Part shown: positions 26,538-35,525 of the stretch, piece after piece
Layout of the letters: every line of letters begins with the position of its first letter
How positions within the stretch are numbered: the stretch's first letter is position 1
From: an uncultured Cohaesibacter sp.
GTDB taxonomy: Bacteria; Pseudomonadota; Alphaproteobacteria; Rhizobiales; Cohaesibacteraceae
Reading direction: 5' to 3'
NCBI RefSeq assembly: GCF_963677725.1
Contig: NZ_OY782507.1
Span: forward strand, 1,426,001 to 1,490,000
DNA: 64,000 nucleotides
Made by a program: the position numbers and the translations under genes
The notes under the pieces: model-generated
What the model saw: only the letters and a program-made list of their open reading frames with translations
Told to the model about the DNA's origin: nothing
Databases searched by the model: none

Positions 26538-27707
26538 ATGACCCCTCCCCGTTCCATGCGCGATTTTGGTCTGGAAGTGTTTTTCTCCGAATGGGAATTC
26601 AAGGCCAAGCATCACATGACGGCATCCGACATGGAAAGCCTGTCGGTTGACGATCTGCTGGCAATGGCCAGCCCTGAAAATGCCGAGGCCTTTCGCTCGC
26701 TCTGGCTGGGATATACCCAGACGTGGGGTTTGCCTGCCCTGCGGCAGGAAATCGCCAGCACGTATGAGCAGATGGAGGAAAGCAACATTCTGTGTCTGGC
26801 AGGGGCGGGCGAAGGCCTCTATATGGTCGCCAAGATTTTGCTGGACAAAGATGATCATGCCATCGTGCCCACTCCCAATTATCAAAGCGCTGAGACTGTT
26901 CCGCTGTCGCTTTGCGAGGTCACGGGCCTGCCTTTGACAAAGGGATCGACGAAGGGTGGCTGGGGCCTCGATCTTGATGCCTTAAAGGCGGCAATCCGTC
27001 CCAATACCAAGCTTTTGTCACTCAACTTTCCGCACAATCCGACAGGACAGATCATTCCGCTTGCGGATCTTGAGGCGATCATCGAGATCTGCCGGGCCCA
27101 TGATATCTGGATTTTGAGTGACGAAGTCTATCGTGGCGTGGAGCTTGACCCTACCGACCGGCTGCCGCAGATCTGTGATCTGTACGAGAAGGGGATTTCA
27201 CTCAACGTGATGTCCAAGGCCTACGGCTTGCCGGGCCTGCGGATCGGCTGGATTGCCGCTCAGGACAAGACCTTGCTGGAGCAGGTTGAGCGCTACAAGC
27301 ATTATCTCTCGATCTGCAATTCGGCCCCGTCCGAGCAATTGGCGCTCATAGCACTCAAGGCAAGAGACGGGATCCTGGCGCGCAATCGCGGGCTTGTGGA
27401 ACGCAATATCACCGCGCTGGAACAGCTCTTTGCAGACTATCCGGGCATCATCGACTGGAGCCGACCGGTTGGGGGCTGCGTCGCCTTTGCGCACTTTACC
27501 GGGCCGGGTGGCGTGGAAGCCTTTTGCAAACGCCTGCTTGATGAGCAAGGGGTGTTGCTGTTGCCAAGCTCAATCTATGTGTCTGATCTGGGAAACACGC
27601 CGCAGGACCATTTCCGCATCGGCTTTGGTCGCGATCAGGTCTTCACCGACGGCCTTGCAGCAATGCGGCGATTCTTTGAGCATCATTATGCGGACTTTCG
27701 CGCCTAG
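26538..27707 (+). CDS. Class I/II PLP aminotransferase
   Basis: Fold-type I aminotransferase of 389 residues. Visible residues are NPTG (167-170), cofactor Asp195 in LSDEVYRG, Schiff-base Lys227 in VMSKAYGLPGLRIGW and Arg235. The 'SKAYGLPGLR' form resembles the capreomycidine-synthase/aspartate aminotransferase-like branch. An AGGAGC site precedes the ATG. It is cotranscribed with the DauR-like regulator and lies beside a TRAP transporter, so it probably acts on the imported compound. The substrate is unknown. Confidence 0.85.
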   Translation: MTPPRSMRDFGLEVFFSEWEFKAKHHMTASDMESLSVDDLLAMASPENAEAFRSLWLGYTQTWGLPALRQEIASTYEQMEESNILCLAGAGEGLYMVAKILLDKDDHAIVPTPNYQSAETVPLSLCEVTGLPLTKGSTKGGWGLDLDALKAAIRPNTKLLSLNFPHNPTGQIIPLADLEAIIEICRAHDIWILSDEVYRGVELDPTDRLPQICDLYEKGISLNVMSKAYGLPGLRIGWIAAQDKTLLEQVERYKHYLSICNSAPSEQLALIALKARDGILARNRGLVERNITALEQLFADYPGIIDWSRPVGGCVAFAHFTGPGGVEAFCKRLLDEQGVLLLPSSIYVSDLGNTPQDHFRIGFGRDQVFTDGLAAMRRFFEHHYADFRA

Positions 27708-27869
27708 CGTGGAGCGCGTGGTTATTGACCGGAGATCGGATCTTGCAGGGTGAGGATTTCGATGCGGGCGCTGTTTGGAAAGTGGATCTCTTCCAAAGGC
27801 TATGTCCTGCGGGAAAAGCCGTAAATAAGTAAGGGTTCTTATTTTCAATATTGACGAAATACCAAGAAA

Positions 27870-27899
27870 CCGGGCCCCTCACCTTGGTGAAAGGCCCGG
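27870..27899 (-). terminator. Hairpin downstream of the SDR gene
   Basis: CCGGGCC pairs with GGCCCGG, and an inner TCACC/GGTGA stem extends it. It lies between the converging aminotransferase and SDR genes. On the minus strand it is followed by a moderately T-rich stretch. Confidence 0.65.
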
Positions 27900-27917
27900 C
27901 CTGAGGCTCAACCGTTA

Positions 27918-28697
27918 TTAGATTTCGGCAATGGCCTCGAGGGACTCCGGTAGGATCTGGCCACCATCGACGACGATCTGCTGGCCAGTGATATAGGCGG
28001 CTTCCTTGGAGGCAAAGAACAGGGCCGCATTGGCAATGTCTTCGACAACGCCGAGGCGCTTCAAGGGAATGGAGGCGGCCATGGTATCGAGATAGTCTTG
28101 CCCGAGATCTTGCAGGCCTTCGGTATAGATGTTGCCCGGCATTACCGCATTGATGGTGGTGTTGTAGCGCGACAGCTCCATTGCGGCGGTTTTGAGAAAA
28201 CCGAGCTGGCCCGCCTTTGACGCGCCATAATGGGACCAGCCGGGAAAGCCGGTTATCGGGCCGGTGATCGACGAGGTGATGACCACACGCCCCTCACCCG
28301 CTGCCTCGAAGGCTGGAATGGCGGCCTTGACGCAAAGAAAGCTGCTTTTGAGATTGACCGCCATGACCTGATCCCAGTCATCGGGGGACATGTCGACCAT
28401 TTTCACCTGCGGGAAAATGCCCGCATTGGCGCACATGATGTCGAGGCTGCCAAAGGCTTTGATCGTATCGGCCACCATGGCGTTGACCTGATCCCAGTCC
28501 GAGACATCACAGCTCATGGCTTGTGCGGTGCCACCTTCGGCGACTATTTCTGCAGCGGTGGCTTCGGCCTCTTCTAGACCACGGGCGACGACCATGACCT
28601 TGGCACCCTTGGCTGCAAAGACCTTGGCAATGCCCTTGCCGATGCCCTTGGAGCCACCGGTAACAATACAGGATTTTCCTTCAATGGAGGTCAGCAT
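27918..28697 (-). CDS. SDR-family dehydrogenase
   Basis: Short-chain dehydrogenase of 259 residues. It shows the cofactor motif TGGSKGIGKG (13-22), NAG (91-93), Asn115, Ser near 142 and the YxxxK pair Tyr157/Lys161. The Arg39 after the second strand suggests NADP or NAD use without deciding it. The ATG at 28697 is chosen because the family motif begins 12 residues later; the longer reading is non-homologous. It is the last gene of the polyamine-type transporter operon, 90 bases after the PotC-like gene. It probably oxidises or reduces an intermediate of the transported compound. Confidence 0.88.
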   Translation of the reverse strand: MLTSIEGKSCIVTGGSKGIGKGIAKVFAAKGAKVMVVARGLEEAEATAAEIVAEGGTAQAMSCDVSDWDQVNAMVADTIKAFGSLDIMCANAGIFPQVKMVDMSPDDWDQVMAVNLKSSFLCVKAAIPAFEAAGEGRVVITSSITGPITGFPGWSHYGASKAGQLGFLKTAAMELSRYNTTINAVMPGNIYTEGLQDLGQDYLDTMAASIPLKRLGVVEDIANAALFFASKEAAYITGQQIVVDGGQILPESLEAIAEI

Positions 28698-28786
28698 GGA
28701 ATGGTTCCTTCTCTCAAATTTGATTGCTTTTGGTTTTTTGTGTTTTTGGCGATTGCTGTTGAGGGCGTCCGCGCGAGTGGCAATGA

Positions 28787-29638
28787 TCAACTTTGACCAG
28801 AGCGACCTTCGCGCAGGCGCTGAATGAAGGGCGGGATCGAGGGGGCGATCAGGGCAACGGCCAAGATCACCGCCGAAGCGAGCACCGTGAGAATACCAAC
28901 GGTTGGTACCAGTGGCGAATAGCCGGATACCATTTTGGCATAGAGCCATTCTGGCAAGGTGGAATCCGCCCCTGTGGTGAAGAGCGAGAGCGGAAAGTTG
29001 CCCCAGCTCAACAGGAAGGCAAAGAGGCCTGCTGAAATGACGCCCGGCATCAAGAGCGGCACCGTGATGTCGCGCAGGATTTGGAAGGTAGAGCAGCCCA
29101 TATCGCGGGCGGCTTCTTCCAGTGTCGGATCAAAGCTGTAGGCGCGAATGGAGATGATCAAGGTGGCGATGGGTGAAATCCAGACCAAATGAGCCACCAC
29201 CGCCGTATGCCATGAAGGCGTGACGCCGATGGCGTTGAACCACATCAGCAATGACAGGCCCAGCACGGTTTGGGGAAAGAAGATCGGCAGCAGGATCAGC
29301 TTTTGATAAAGCTTGCGGAAGCGCCAGTGATAGCGGGCAAAGGCCAGCGCGCCAAAGAAACCGACCAGCATGGAAATGATGGTCACAATGGCCGCGACCT
29401 TCAACGAGATGAACAAAAGCTCGGTGACCGTGTCGCTTTCCAGCGCCGCACCATACCATTTTGTATCATAGCGACGGATGGGAAAGCTGAGATAGCGCCC
29501 CTTGGAAATGGAGGCAAAGAAAACCGCCACAAGGGGCAGATAGAGCATCAGCAAAGCCCCGATGCCATAGCCCGTCAGCAGCCAGCGCGTGCGCTGCTTG
29601 TCCAAGATCGGCTTTTTGTAAACAACATCAAGGCTCAT
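28787..29638 (-). CDS. ABC permease, PotC-like
   Basis: Inner-membrane permease of 283 residues with six hydrophobic segments. The EAA loop is LEEAARDMGCSTFQILRDITVP near 170-192. It overlaps the PotB-like gene by four bases. It forms a heterodimeric channel with that protein for a polyamine- or amino-compound-type substrate. Confidence 0.9.
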   Translation of the reverse strand: MSLDVVYKKPILDKQRTRWLLTGYGIGALLMLYLPLVAVFFASISKGRYLSFPIRRYDTKWYGAALESDTVTELLFISLKVAAIVTIISMLVGFFGALAFARYHWRFRKLYQKLILLPIFFPQTVLGLSLLMWFNAIGVTPSWHTAVVAHLVWISPIATLIISIRAYSFDPTLEEAARDMGCSTFQILRDITVPLLMPGVISAGLFAFLLSWGNFPLSLFTTGADSTLPEWLYAKMVSGYSPLVPTVGILTVLASAVILAVALIAPSIPPFIQRLREGRSGQS

Positions 29639-30489
29639 TTTGCTCTCCCCATGATGGCATCGAGATCGACTTTATTGACCGCCCAGATGGCCATGCCACC
29701 AATCAGGGTGATGAGCACCATCGACAAGGCCGAGCCAAGCGGCCAGTTCTGTCCATAAGTGAAGGCGGTTTCGATTTCGTCGGCAATGACAATCACCGCC
29801 TGCCCACCAAGCAGCTTGGATTCTGCCAGGGCGCCCGCCGCAAGGACAAAGGTGAGAAGACTGCCGACAACAATGCCCGGTGCTGCGAGCGGAAGATCAA
29901 TGTCAAAGAAGATCCGAAGCTTGCCTGCTCCCAGATCTTCTGCCGCCTGCCGGGCATCGTCTGGCACCATGGAAATGCCCTGGGCCAGCGGGAAGAGCAT
30001 GAAGGGAAAATAGACATAGACGAGACCGAAAATGATGATCGGGACATTATAGAGCAGACCATCAAAGCCGGTGCCGAACCAGTGCCGGACATAGCCTTCA
30101 ATGAGGCCACCCTTCATCAGGGTCAGAACCCAGCCGAACATGCGGATATTTTCCGACACGAACAGGGTCATGACCACACCGATCGTCAACACGAGGGTGA
30201 ATCTCTTGAAGATCTTGGCCATGGCAAAGGCCAGTGGCCAGCAAATGACCAACAGGGTCAATGTGGCGGCCAGAGCCATACCGAGCGACCATGCGAGCGA
30301 GCGCCAATAGCCGTCGTGGAAAATCTCCGCATAGGCCGAGAAATCCGGCATATTGAGCAGGGAAAAGACCTTTTGCGGCATGATCGAGAAGGCCGCGACC
30401 ACGAGCAACGGGGCGAGGAAGGACAGGCAGAGCAACACCACAAGCGGCGCTGCTGTCAGCATACCCAACCGACGATCTATGCGTTCCAT
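29635..30489 (-). CDS. ABC permease, PotB-like
   Basis: Inner-membrane permease of 284 residues with six hydrophobic segments. The EAA loop reads DDARQAAEDLGAGKLRIFFD near 180-200. Its start overlaps the ATPase stop by one base and its stop overlaps the PotC-like start, showing tight translational coupling. Confidence 0.9.
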   Translation of the reverse strand: MERIDRRLGMLTAAPLVVLLCLSFLAPLLVVAAFSIMPQKVFSLLNMPDFSAYAEIFHDGYWRSLAWSLGMALAATLTLLVICWPLAFAMAKIFKRFTLVLTIGVVMTLFVSENIRMFGWVLTLMKGGLIEGYVRHWFGTGFDGLLYNVPIIIFGLVYVYFPFMLFPLAQGISMVPDDARQAAEDLGAGKLRIFFDIDLPLAAPGIVVGSLLTFVLAAGALAESKLLGGQAVIVIADEIETAFTYGQNWPLGSALSMVLITLIGGMAIWAVNKVDLDAIMGRAK

Positions 30490-31571
30490 CAGGCAGTCTC
30501 CCGGATCACATGGCAGCTGGCCGCAGACCAGCCCAGTTTCACGGTTTCATTCATCGCGCCGGCATATTGATTGTCGCGTAGGGTTTCGACGATCAGCTTT
30601 TTGCCCTGTTGGGTCAGGACTTCATACTGAATGCGCGAGCCAAGATTGAAGTCGGCCTTCACAACCCCGTGCAAGGTGATGTCGTCCGTCTCCTCCTCGG
30701 CGAGGAACTTCACATTCTCCGGTCGCACCATCAGGGTGCCACTCATGTCCGTGTCAAGGCCAAGGCTTGATGCCCCTTCCTTGGTGATTTCGAGCGGTTC
30801 TTCGCCCGTGGTCATATCGAAGAGATTCACGTCGCCCATGAATTCGGCAACGAAGGTGCTGACCGGCCGGGTATAGATTTCATCGGCGGGGGCAATCTGC
30901 TCGAACGATCCGGCGCGCATGATGGCGATGCGATCGCTCATCCCCATCGCTTCTTCCAAAGAGTGGGTGATATAAATGAAGGTCTTGCCGGTGCGCGCGT
31001 GGAGATCTTTCAGTTCCTTTTCCAGCGTCTTGCGCAGGCGATAGTCAAGCGCCGAGAGGGGCTCGTCAAAGAACAGGATTTCCGGATCAAAGGCCAAGGC
31101 ACGCGCGAGCGCCACCCGCTGCCGTTCACCGCCGGAGCATTGATGCACGCCCTTGCCATAATAGTCCTGAGGCAGCTGCAGCAAATCGAGCAGCTCAAGC
31201 GCCCGGACCTTGCGGGCCTCGGCGTCGATCTTTTTGATCTTCATCGGGAATTCGATATTTTGCCCGACGGTCATATGGGGGAACAAAGCAAGCGACTGGA
31301 ACACCATGCAGGTGGGGCGCTTGTTGGCGGGCATGGTTTCCATGCGCGTGTTGCGCAGGAAAATCGCCCCATTGGTTGGCTCGTCCATGCCGACAAGCAG
31401 TCGGATGAGCGTGGTCTTGCCGCTGCCCGATGGGCCGACAATTGCCAGAAACTCGCCCTCTTCGACCTTCAGATCGACATTATTCAACGCGGTAAAATCG
31501 CCAAAGACCTTCAACAAGCCAGCGATATTAAGGATTGGGAGTTTTGCCATGGACGTGGTTACACTCATCAT
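30489..31571 (-). CDS. ABC ATPase, PotA-like
   Basis: ATPase of 360 residues with Walker A GPSGSGKTTLI, Q-loop VFQSLALFPH, signature CSGGERQRVALARAL, Walker B ILFFDEPLSALD and the switch His in YITHS, followed by a C-terminal TOBE domain (about 285-355). The start is uncertain: ATGs occur at 31571, 31568 and 31550, the last giving the usual N-terminus. It powers the PotB/PotC-like channel. Confidence 0.9.
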   Translation of the reverse strand: MMSVTTSMAKLPILNIAGLLKVFGDFTALNNVDLKVEEGEFLAIVGPSGSGKTTLIRLLVGMDEPTNGAIFLRNTRMETMPANKRPTCMVFQSLALFPHMTVGQNIEFPMKIKKIDAEARKVRALELLDLLQLPQDYYGKGVHQCSGGERQRVALARALAFDPEILFFDEPLSALDYRLRKTLEKELKDLHARTGKTFIYITHSLEEAMGMSDRIAIMRAGSFEQIAPADEIYTRPVSTFVAEFMGDVNLFDMTTGEEPLEITKEGASSLGLDTDMSGTLMVRPENVKFLAEEETDDITLHGVVKADFNLGSRIQYEVLTQQGKKLIVETLRDNQYAGAMNETVKLGWSAASCHVIRETA

Positions 31572-31659
31572 TCTGGGTTCAATCTCGTTTGCGGGGGAAG
31601 ACGTCGCGGCGGGCGCGGCGTCCTTTTTGTCTTGGGAGGAGGATGTCTGGGCGCTGCCG

Positions 31660-32793
31660 TCAGGATCTCTTGGCAGCGTTGTAAATCTTGTTCAGCTCAT
31701 CGTAGGAAGCGACCACGTCATATTCGACGGAGCGTTCCATTTCCTCAGCCAGAGTGTCCCACTGGATGGCGTCGAGTTCTTCTTCGTTCCATTTCTCGAA
31801 CACTTTCGGATCGCCCATCTGGGAAACCGGATTGTAGGTGCCTTCGGCAAAGCCGACGGCCTTGCAGATTTCGGGTGTCTGGACGAATTCAAGGAAGTCT
31901 TCCGCGAGGCTCGAAGGATTTGGATTATTGACCAGAGAGGTCAACTCGATCCAGACCACGCCGCCCTTGCCATTGATCGGGCCGGATTTGGGCGTGATGC
32001 CGCGAATGTTGGTCAGGCCGTCAAGACGGGCCGGGCTGGCGGTATAGGTGCCACCGGTGAAATAGGCATCGATCTCGCCATTGACCAAGGCGGTGTTCAT
32101 GGCCACCAGATCATCACTGAGCAGCTTGGCGCCACCAAAGATGGCTTCTGCGGTGCCCTTGAAGGTTTCCAGACCTGCTGCATCCATCGGATCGTAAGGG
32201 TTCTGATCCCCGGTCAGGCACATATGCATGATGTTCCAGTTGTCATAGGTCAGGACGCCGTAGCGGCCCTTCATGGCCGGATCGAGGAACAATTTCCAAC
32301 CCTGATCCTCCGCCATTTCCTTGCTGATCTTGTCGGTATTGACCACGAAGGAAAAAGGCCCGTAGCGTTGGGGCATGCCGATCAGTTCGCCATCGCCGCC
32401 AAAGGCAAGGGGGTAAGGGCCGGTAAATTCTGGTGCCATCTTTTCGAAATAGGGCAGGAAGCGCTCTTTGCTGAGTGGCTTGATCAGGCCGGACGGATAG
32501 AGCTGTGACTTGGCCCATGGCTGGTTGACGTTGATCAGGTCCCAGACCTTCACTTCACCGGCGCGCAATTTGTTGATCATGTCCGGGTCGGACGTGCCAC
32601 TTTCAGCGCGGACGGTTGCGTTTGGATTGAGCTTGCGGAAGGGGCTCAAGACATCATCGGTGTTGTAACCTTCCCAACACAGGATGTTCAGTCGATCATC
32701 AACCGCAGCCTGCGCGCGGCCAAGGGGCCCAAGGGCCGCAACGCCTGCAGTCAAGGCCAGCCCTTTTGCGAAATCGCGTCTCGTAAGTTTCAT
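31660..32793 (-). CDS. Periplasmic binding protein, PotD/PotF-like, Tat-exported
   Basis: Binding protein of 377 residues of the spermidine/putrescine type. The N-terminus MKLTRRDFAKGLALTAGVAA is a twin-arginine export signal (RRDF), with cleavage near AQA. The body holds INVNQPWAKSQLYPSGLIKP and KGGVVWIELTSLV, consistent with the PotD fold. It is the first gene of the operon and is transcribed from the divergent control region at 32863-32978. Whether the ligand is a polyamine or another cationic amine such as hydroxylysine or an amino alcohol cannot be told. Confidence 0.88.
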   Translation of the reverse strand: MKLTRRDFAKGLALTAGVAALGPLGRAQAAVDDRLNILCWEGYNTDDVLSPFRKLNPNATVRAESGTSDPDMINKLRAGEVKVWDLINVNQPWAKSQLYPSGLIKPLSKERFLPYFEKMAPEFTGPYPLAFGGDGELIGMPQRYGPFSFVVNTDKISKEMAEDQGWKLFLDPAMKGRYGVLTYDNWNIMHMCLTGDQNPYDPMDAAGLETFKGTAEAIFGGAKLLSDDLVAMNTALVNGEIDAYFTGGTYTASPARLDGLTNIRGITPKSGPINGKGGVVWIELTSLVNNPNPSSLAEDFLEFVQTPEICKAVGFAEGTYNPVSQMGDPKVFEKWNEEELDAIQWDTLAEEMERSVEYDVVASYDELNKIYNAAKRS

Positions 32794-32862
32794 GTCTCAC
32801 CTCTGTTCTCGCTCGCCAAACCCCGACCAGATTTCCCTGTTGCGCGGCAGGAGAAGGGCAGC

Positions 32863-32978
32863 GTGGGATTACACTTTTGTTGTAGATTGCATGGTCATTT
32901 TGAATGATATCCCACAAAAATCAATATTTTTTTGTTGTAAGACCAACTTTTTTTGCCTATTTTGAGAGAAAGTCCCAC
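32863..32978. promoter_or_regulatory. Divergent control region with repeated GTGGGA sites
   Basis: The spacer between the PotD-like and kinase genes holds three copies of one element: GTGGGAT at 32863-32869, ATCCCAC at 32909-32915 and GTCCCAC at 32972-32978. The 10-mer TTTTGTTGTA is also repeated (32875-32884 and 32932-32941). The arrangement suggests cooperative regulator sites controlling both transcripts; the DeoR-type regulator at 35526 is the nearest candidate. Binding is inferred only. Confidence 0.5.
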
Positions 32979-33001
32979 ATTTTCATCAAGGAGGTGCTCC
33001 G

Positions 33002-33997
33002 ATGGGCGGTCTGTATAATGATCAGATGGTCAACGAATTACATAAAGGCGCGCAAAGCCTCGTGCCCTTGTGGGGTTTGTCGGAGAAAACAGAAGTGAAG
33101 CTGCTGACCGTGTCGGAAAATGCCACTTTCAAGGCGGTCGACCCGGTTGGAGGTCGCACGGTTATTCTTCGCGTTCATCGCCCGGGTTATCACACCCGCG
33201 CAGAGATCGAATCCGAGCTGTCATGGATCAAGGCGCTGCGCCAGTCTGGCGTGGTGGATACGCCAGAACCTCTGCCCATGCTCGACGGGGAGCTGATTGC
33301 CAGCTTTCAGACCGAACATGAAACGCGTGACGTGGTCGCCTTTGACTTTTGCCAGGGCGCAGAACCACAAACGGGTTCTTCGCTTGTTGCAGGCTTTCGC
33401 GATCTGGGGGCAATCAGCGCCCGGCTCCATAGCCATGTCAAGCAGTGGGACCGACCGGTCAGTTTTGTCCGTAAGACATGGAATTTTGACAGCACTCTCG
33501 GCCATGTCGCTCTGTGGGGCGACTGGCGCGATGCCATGGGGCTGACCGAGGAGGGCAAGGCGCTTCTGATCAAGGCCTGCAACAAAATCGAGGCGAAACT
33601 TGATGACTATGGCATTGAAGATGACCGCTTCGGGTTGGTGCATGCGGATTTACGGCTGGCCAATTTGCTGGTCGATGGCGACAAGATGGCCGTGATCGAC
33701 TTTGACGATTGTGGCCTTAGCTGGTTCATGTATGACTTCGCTGCGGCGATCAGTTTCATCGAGGAAGACCCGATTGTGCCGGAGTTGCAAAAGGCCTGGA
33801 TTGACGGTTACCGCTCCGTTGCCCTGCTGAGCGAAGCCGATGAGGCGATGTTCCCGACCTTCATCACCCTGCGCCGAATTCTCCTGACTGCGTGGCTGGC
33901 AAGCCATTCTGAAACCCCCACAGCACAGGAGCTTGGGGCGGGTTATACCGAAGGCACCTTGCGGATCGCGGCAGACTATCTTGCCAATGACGCCTGA
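33002..33997 (+). CDS. APH-fold small-molecule kinase, hydroxylysine kinase-like
   Basis: ATP-dependent kinase of 331 residues in the aminoglycoside phosphotransferase/choline kinase superfamily. The catalytic loop is HADLRLANLL (His214, catalytic Asp216, Asn221) and the metal-binding aspartate lies in VIDFDDCG (Asp233). A GGAGG site precedes the ATG. It begins the transcript divergent from the Pot-type transporter and is followed by a gene for an AGXT2L-type phospho-lyase. In animals hydroxylysine kinase (HYKK) and phosphohydroxylysine phospho-lyase make the same pair, so an O-phosphorylation of an amino alcohol is likely. Homoserine kinase-like or methylthioribose kinase-like roles are less supported. 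Confidence 0.75.
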   Translation: MGGLYNDQMVNELHKGAQSLVPLWGLSEKTEVKLLTVSENATFKAVDPVGGRTVILRVHRPGYHTRAEIESELSWIKALRQSGVVDTPEPLPMLDGELIASFQTEHETRDVVAFDFCQGAEPQTGSSLVAGFRDLGAISARLHSHVKQWDRPVSFVRKTWNFDSTLGHVALWGDWRDAMGLTEEGKALLIKACNKIEAKLDDYGIEDDRFGLVHADLRLANLLVDGDKMAVIDFDDCGLSWFMYDFAAAISFIEEDPIVPELQKAWIDGYRSVALLSEADEAMFPTFITLRRILLTAWLASHSETPTAQELGAGYTEGTLRIAADYLANDA

Positions 33998-34100
33998 TTG
34001 AGCGCAGCATAGATCCTTATCTACCCTGAATTGCAATTCCAACAGGAAGACATGCCAAGCGCCCCCAAAAGGATGTGCGGAGGCCCAAGCAAAGTCTCAA

Positions 34101-35438
34101 GTGAAGCAAATGTCGATAGAAAAACGCCAGATCCTGGACATGAACGCATTCCATGCCAAACATGGAGAGCCGTTGTCCGACTCCCTTCTGGGGCGGCGAA
34201 CCCAAAATGCCGGGGCCTCTTCTGTTCTGTTTTACAACAAGCCACTGGATCTGGTCTCAGCCAAGGGTTGCTGGATGACCGACCGGGACGGCGTGTCCTA
34301 TCTCGATTTCTATAATAATGTGCCTTCGGTTGGTCATTGCCACCCCCATGTGGTGGAAGCGGTTTCAAAGCAGTTGGCAGCGCTCAATGTCAATTCGCGT
34401 TATTTGTGCGAGACGACTGAGGCCTATCTGGAGAAGCTGAAAGCGACCTATCCGCCGCATCTGTCCAATGTGGTGCTGACCTGTAGCGGCAGCGAGGCCA
34501 ATGATCTGGCCTTGCGAATCGCCCGGGCCAATACAAGGGCAACCGGGGTGATTGTCACGGCGACGGCCTATCATGGCAATACCAGTGCCGTCACCGACAT
34601 TTCGCCTGCAGCCTTCATCCATGGGTCCTGCCCTGACCATGTTGCAATCATTCCAGAGCCAAGCTCGGCGGCCTATGGGGACGATATTGCCTCAGGCTTT
34701 GCTGCGGCAGTGAAACAGGCAATGGAGCAGTTGATCAACAAGGGGCATGGCATTGCGGTGCTGATTTGCGACAGCATTTTCTCTAGCGACGGGGTATTTG
34801 ATGGTCCGAAAGGCTTTTTGAAACCTGCGGTGGATTTGGTCAAAGCCGCTGGCGGGCTGTTCATTGCCGACGAAGTGCAGCCCGGCTTTGGCCGAACGGG
34901 GGAAGCCTTCTGGGGCTTTGCCCGACATGGCGTGACCCCGGATCTGGTCAGCATGGGCAAGCCGATGGGCAATGGCTATCCGATCGCCGGTATTGCTGTG
35001 CGGCCTGATCTGCTGGAGGTTTTTTGTGGTGAGGTGGGCTATTTCAACACCTTTGGCGGCACTCCGGCAGCAGCTGCTGCGGGCATGGCGGTGCTAGACG
35101 TGATTGAAGAAGAAGGCTTGCAGAACAATGCCCTTCAGATCGGCACCTATCTAAAGCAGCGTCTGGGCGAGATGGCCGAGCGTGACGGCAGGATTGGCGC
35201 CGTACGCGGAGCGGGCCTGTTTATCGGCATCGATATTTGCGACAGGCTCAGTGGCGCTGCTGCCCCACACTTGGCGAGCCAATTGATCAATGCCTTGCGC
35301 GACGAACGGGTGTTGATCGGTGCTGCTGGGCCGTTTGGCCATACATTGAAAGTACGACCGCCGCTCTGTCTATCTGCGGATGAAACGGATTATTTCCTAG
35401 AGGCCTTGCAGCGCGCGCTGGCAAGTCTGCCGGGATAG
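34101..35438 (+). CDS. AGXT2L-type phospho-lyase, class III aminotransferase fold
   Basis: PLP enzyme of about 445 residues. It carries the landmarks YLDFYNNVPSVGHCHP (68-82), TCSGSEANDLALR (127-139), IADEVQPGFGR (255-265) and Schiff-base Lys287 in MGKPMGNGYP. The NNV..VGHCHP block and the MGKPMGNG block match ethanolamine-phosphate and phosphohydroxylysine phospho-lyases, which remove phosphate and ammonia to give an aldehyde. The start is unsettled: GTG 34101, ATG 34110 and ATG 34140 are all possible. It is paired with the kinase gene 103 bases upstream. A plain transaminase is the alternative. Confidence 0.78.
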   Translation: MKQMSIEKRQILDMNAFHAKHGEPLSDSLLGRRTQNAGASSVLFYNKPLDLVSAKGCWMTDRDGVSYLDFYNNVPSVGHCHPHVVEAVSKQLAALNVNSRYLCETTEAYLEKLKATYPPHLSNVVLTCSGSEANDLALRIARANTRATGVIVTATAYHGNTSAVTDISPAAFIHGSCPDHVAIIPEPSSAAYGDDIASGFAAAVKQAMEQLINKGHGIAVLICDSIFSSDGVFDGPKGFLKPAVDLVKAAGGLFIADEVQPGFGRTGEAFWGFARHGVTPDLVSMGKPMGNGYPIAGIAVRPDLLEVFCGEVGYFNTFGGTPAAAAAGMAVLDVIEEEGLQNNALQIGTYLKQRLGEMAERDGRIGAVRGAGLFIGIDICDRLSGAAAPHLASQLINALRDERVLIGAAGPFGHTLKVRPPLCLSADETDYFLEALQRALASLPG

Positions 35439-35525
35439 CCAATGGCAAAAGCGCGGCGCTCTCCTTTGCTTGAAGGCACGGATTTGGGTGCCAAAGACCC
35501 ATTGCGCGGAATGGAACCAGTCCAC

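Noticed and set aside
31210-32508. Open frame of 432 codons on the plus strand
   Set aside because: It is antisense to the PotA- and PotD-like genes and has no ribosome site or family motif.
33002-33997. Antibiotic resistance phosphotransferase
   Set aside because: The APH fold is shared with metabolic kinases, and the transporter and phospho-lyase context points to catabolism rather than resistance.
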